NCBI GenBank assembly: GCA_900768015.1 | Contig: CAAGBI010000076.1 | Span: 1 to 64,000 of the forward strand | Length of the DNA stretch: 64,000 nucleotides | From: an uncultured Alistipes sp. | GTDB lineage: Bacteria > Bacteroidota > Bacteroidia > Bacteroidales > Rikenellaceae | Direction: 5' to 3' | Translations under genes and position numbers: made by a program | Notes under the pieces: model-generated | Seen by the model: only the letters and a program-made list of their open reading frames with translations | What the model was told of the DNA's origin: nothing | The model's database searches: none | Shown here: piece after piece, positions 62,316 to 64,000 of the stretch | Numbering within the stretch: position 1 is the first letter of the stretch | How the letters are laid out: each line of letters starts with the position of its first letter

Positions 62316-63134
62316 CTACAGCGAGGCTTCAAGCAGGGCCTGGCTCTCGAGGGCATTCTTAGGCGTTATGCCGTAGCGCGCCCACTGCTTCATATAGCGG
62401 TTATCCTCCGCGGGGAGTGCCCTCAAAAGTGTCATGCTACGCTCGGCGTAGTCCGTATGGCCGAGGCTGCGGCAGTAGGCATAGATGGCGGGGGCTACGA
62501 AGTTGATACCCAGAAGCGTACGGCGTGTGGCTCCGAGGCGTGGGGCAATGGGCGTAGCATCGCCAAGAAGGTTGCACCAGCGCTCCGAGATGTTAGCACC
62601 AAACATCTTCTTTAGCTCCTCCGTAGAGGTGCACGACAGAATGTTCGAGATGCTGATTGCGTCGCTGTGTAGGAGTGCTGCGACCTGCACGAGGTGCAAG
62701 AGTGGACTCTGATACTGGTTCATGCAGACCACATCCCAACACTCCGCGCTCATGGGCGTGATGGAGTACTTCGCGGCGAGGTGCATAAACTCCTGGCGGA
62801 GCATCTTGGCGTAGTCATCCGCGCCGCACATATCCAACAATCCCGCAGCACCGATTAGCAGGGCCTCGACACCGCGCAGTGTGCCACACTCGCGCATGAT
62901 AACATTGTAGGGTACACGCTGGGCGAGTTGCTCTGCCGCCGCTCTATTGCGTTTAGTGACCATGTAGCGCAGCAGTAGGCGGTAGATAGTTTGAGGCCAT
63001 TCGCCACGCGACGAGGCGTGCATATCCTCTATTGTGGCGCTCTTCTTCTCGAGGCGCTGGAGGCATAGGCGACGATAGGCTGCGGCGCGCTCAGCGTCGT
63101 TCATAGCTACAATATCGCCATTCACGCCTGCCAT
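62316..63134 (-). CDS. DUF2851 family protein lacking its N-terminal half
   Basis: 272 residues. It resembles the C-terminal part of DUF2851 proteins, which are usually about 420 residues: RLCLQRLEKKSATIEDMHAS, GEWPQTIYRLLLRYM, QYQSPLLHLVQVAALLHS and the LLGINFVAPAIYAYCR strand. The expected N-terminal half (about 150 residues) is not found upstream, where the SufT-like gene ends 9 bases away. Function unknown. The ATG at 63104 (MNDAERAAAYR) is an alternative start. Confidence 0.65.
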   Translation of the reverse strand: MAGVNGDIVAMNDAERAAAYRRLCLQRLEKKSATIEDMHASSRGEWPQTIYRLLLRYMVTKRNRAAAEQLAQRVPYNVIMRECGTLRGVEALLIGAAGLLDMCGADDYAKMLRQEFMHLAAKYSITPMSAECWDVVCMNQYQSPLLHLVQVAALLHSDAISISNILSCTSTEELKKMFGANISERWCNLLGDATPIAPRLGATRRTLLGINFVAPAIYAYCRSLGHTDYAERSMTLLRALPAEDNRYMKQWARYGITPKNALESQALLEASL

Positions 63135-63142
63135 AGCCGCTA

Positions 63143-63463
63143 CTACATAAGGTTGAGCTCGAGGAGTGCCTCCTCGCTCATCATAGACTTATCCCACTGT
63201 GGCTCGAATGTGAGCGTGATGTTCACCTTCTCGACACCCTGCACCTTGCTCACCTCGCGGTGGATGTCGGCAAGGAGCATATCTGCCATGGGGCAGTTGG
63301 GCGCTGTGAGCGTCATGATGATGTCGGCCGTGCCCGAGGGATCGAAGTTAATCTCGTAGATAAGGCCGAGGTCGTAGATGTTTACGGGAATCTCGGGGTC
63401 GTATATATTCTTGAGCGTGAGAACGATATTCTTCTCAACTGCCAAAATCTCCTCTGGTGTCAT
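63143..63463 (-). CDS. Metal-sulfur cluster assembly factor (SufT/MIP18-like)
   Basis: 106 residues of the DUF59/MIP18 family. LKNIYDPEIPVNIYDLGLIYEI and ITLTAPNCPMADMLLADIHREV carry the conserved Cys. These factors help mature Fe-S proteins. It is 4 bases downstream of sufE, supporting a joint role. Confidence 0.9.
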   Translation of the reverse strand: MTPEEILAVEKNIVLTLKNIYDPEIPVNIYDLGLIYEINFDPSGTADIIMTLTAPNCPMADMLLADIHREVSKVQGVEKVNITLTFEPQWDKSMMSEEALLELNLM

Positions 63464-63467
63464 ATCG

Positions 63468-63893
63468 TTAGTTATTCGCTGTTTTAGTCATAATTAGTGC
63501 GTCGAGCTTCATCTGCTGAATCATGGCACGAAGGCCATTGCTGCGTGTGGGTGATAGGTTCTCGCCCAAGCCGATAGCGTCGACAAAGTAGAGGTCGATG
63601 TGTGCAGCCTCCTCGGGGGTGCGGCCATTCATAACACGCACCAAGAGGGCGATGATGCCCTTGGTGATGATAGCGTCGCTATCTGCCGTGTAGTGCATCT
63701 TGCCATCCACCATCTCGGCACTCACCCACACACGCGACTGACAGCCCTCTATAAGGTAGCGGTCTGTGCGCTTTGCGGGGTCTATTGCGGGTAGCGAGTC
63801 GGCAAGGCTGATGAGGTAGTCGTACTTATCGAGCCAGTCGTCGAACATCGCAAACTCCTCGATTATAGCATCCTGTATTGCGTCGTTAGCCAT
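63468..63893 (-). CDS. sufE: SufE-family Fe-S cluster assembly protein
   Basis: 141 residues. DWLDKYDYLISLADSLPAID and GCQSRVWVSAEM with the active-site Cys that receives sulfur from SufS. The C-terminal G-L-R-A-M-I-Q-Q-M is typical. sufB/C/D/S are not in the window. Confidence 0.93.
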   Translation of the reverse strand: MANDAIQDAIIEEFAMFDDWLDKYDYLISLADSLPAIDPAKRTDRYLIEGCQSRVWVSAEMVDGKMHYTADSDAIITKGIIALLVRVMNGRTPEEAAHIDLYFVDAIGLGENLSPTRSNGLRAMIQQMKLDALIMTKTANN

Positions 63894-63909
63894 ATTTCAA
63901 TATATCTTT

Positions 63910-64000
63910 TTAGTTATTAATCTCCTTTATGGGGCGTGAGGATGATGCCCAGGGGCTCTCCACGCCGATTATGTCTGCTATTGTGGGTGCCACCTCCACG
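63910..64000 (-). CDS. 3' end of an alkaline-phosphatase-like gene (cut by window edge)
   Basis: The last 29 residues and stop of a frame entering from the right edge. VEVAPTIADIIGVESPWASS resembles the final V-D-I-A-P-T-[IL]-x-x-[LI]-L-G-I motif of the alkaline phosphatase/PafA superfamily, followed by SRPIKEIN. Too short for a firm name. Confidence 0.6.
   Translation of the reverse strand, partial: VEVAPTIADIIGVESPWASSSRPIKEINN

Overview
The window looks like a piece of a Bacteroidales chromosome, most plausibly Rikenellaceae/Alistipes-like; this is inferred, as no rRNA is present. The evidence is the Bacteroidetes-type -7 promoter box (TAnnTTTG) in front of many genes, lipoprotein signal peptides ending in Cys, phylum-typical families (long NusB, DUF4837, DUF2851, HU-CCDC81, DUF3127) and conserved phylum gene orders (rsfS-ftsH-cdsA-psd; recN-coaBC-rpoZ-bamD; sigma54 activator-lptE-TPR-secG; rpsF-rpsR-rplI). 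Most genes are GC-rich housekeeping genes. One AT-rich segment (about 55.9-62.0 kb) clearly differs.

Layout. 0.4-7.0 kb (+): ribosome silencing factor, FtsH, phospholipid synthesis (CdsA, Psd), an AI-2E family exporter, a stand-alone riboflavin kinase and IspE. 7.5-12.3 kb (-): DUF3127, a radical SAM protein, Ddl, a membrane-anchored MurF (the two steps that make and attach D-Ala-D-Ala) and an alpha/beta hydrolase. 12.6-15.2 kb: a degenerate lumazine synthase and a TPR membrane protein, divergent from recF-DUF721. 15.3-23.9 kb: DUF4837 lipoprotein, polysaccharide deacetylase, UbiX, a small conserved protein, PdxB, an arginase-fold protein that has lost most metal ligands, a NhaD-like antiporter and two FKBP lipoproteins. 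24.0-30.4 kb (-): recN, coaBC, rpoZ, bamD, an outer-membrane beta-barrel protein and the S6-S18-L9 operon. 30.6-34.7 kb (+): three surface lipoproteins with fibronectin-III-like repeats. 34.8-39.2 kb (-): rubredoxin, secG, TPR protein, lptE, sigma54 activator, HU-CCDC81 protein and an HsdR-N-like protein. 39.3-55.8 kb: a cysteine-motif protein, a calcium P-type ATPase, two tRNA-editing proteins, galK, an iron alcohol dehydrogenase, nusB-DUF1573-yajC, a LytTR two-component pair, HAD, two SDRs and ahpC-ahpF. 62.3-64.0 kb (-): DUF2851, SufT-like and SufE proteins and the 3' end of an alkaline-phosphatase-like gene.

The AT-rich island lies between ahpF and a tRNA-Arg(TCT). It carries a PD-(D/E)XK nuclease-like protein, an NTPase-like protein without a P-loop, two WG-repeat proteins with duplicated upstream regions, a truncated sigma-70-like protein (region 2 only) and two unknown proteins. 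It is bounded by about 50-bp near-identical inverted hairpin repeats. It is the best candidate here for an undescribed accessory system.

Three kinds of intergenic repeats are present. (1) A structured family of about 120-130 bp sits directly after stop codons; it has pairing ends and a long central hairpin whose stems change in compensating ways between copies. (2) Blocks of GTCATnCTGA/GTCATTGCGAG palindromic repeats, often next to TAATTAG-type short repeats. (3) 9-bp minisatellites arranged in opposite orientations. Several genes have their -7 box only 4-6 nt from the start codon, which suggests leaderless mRNAs.
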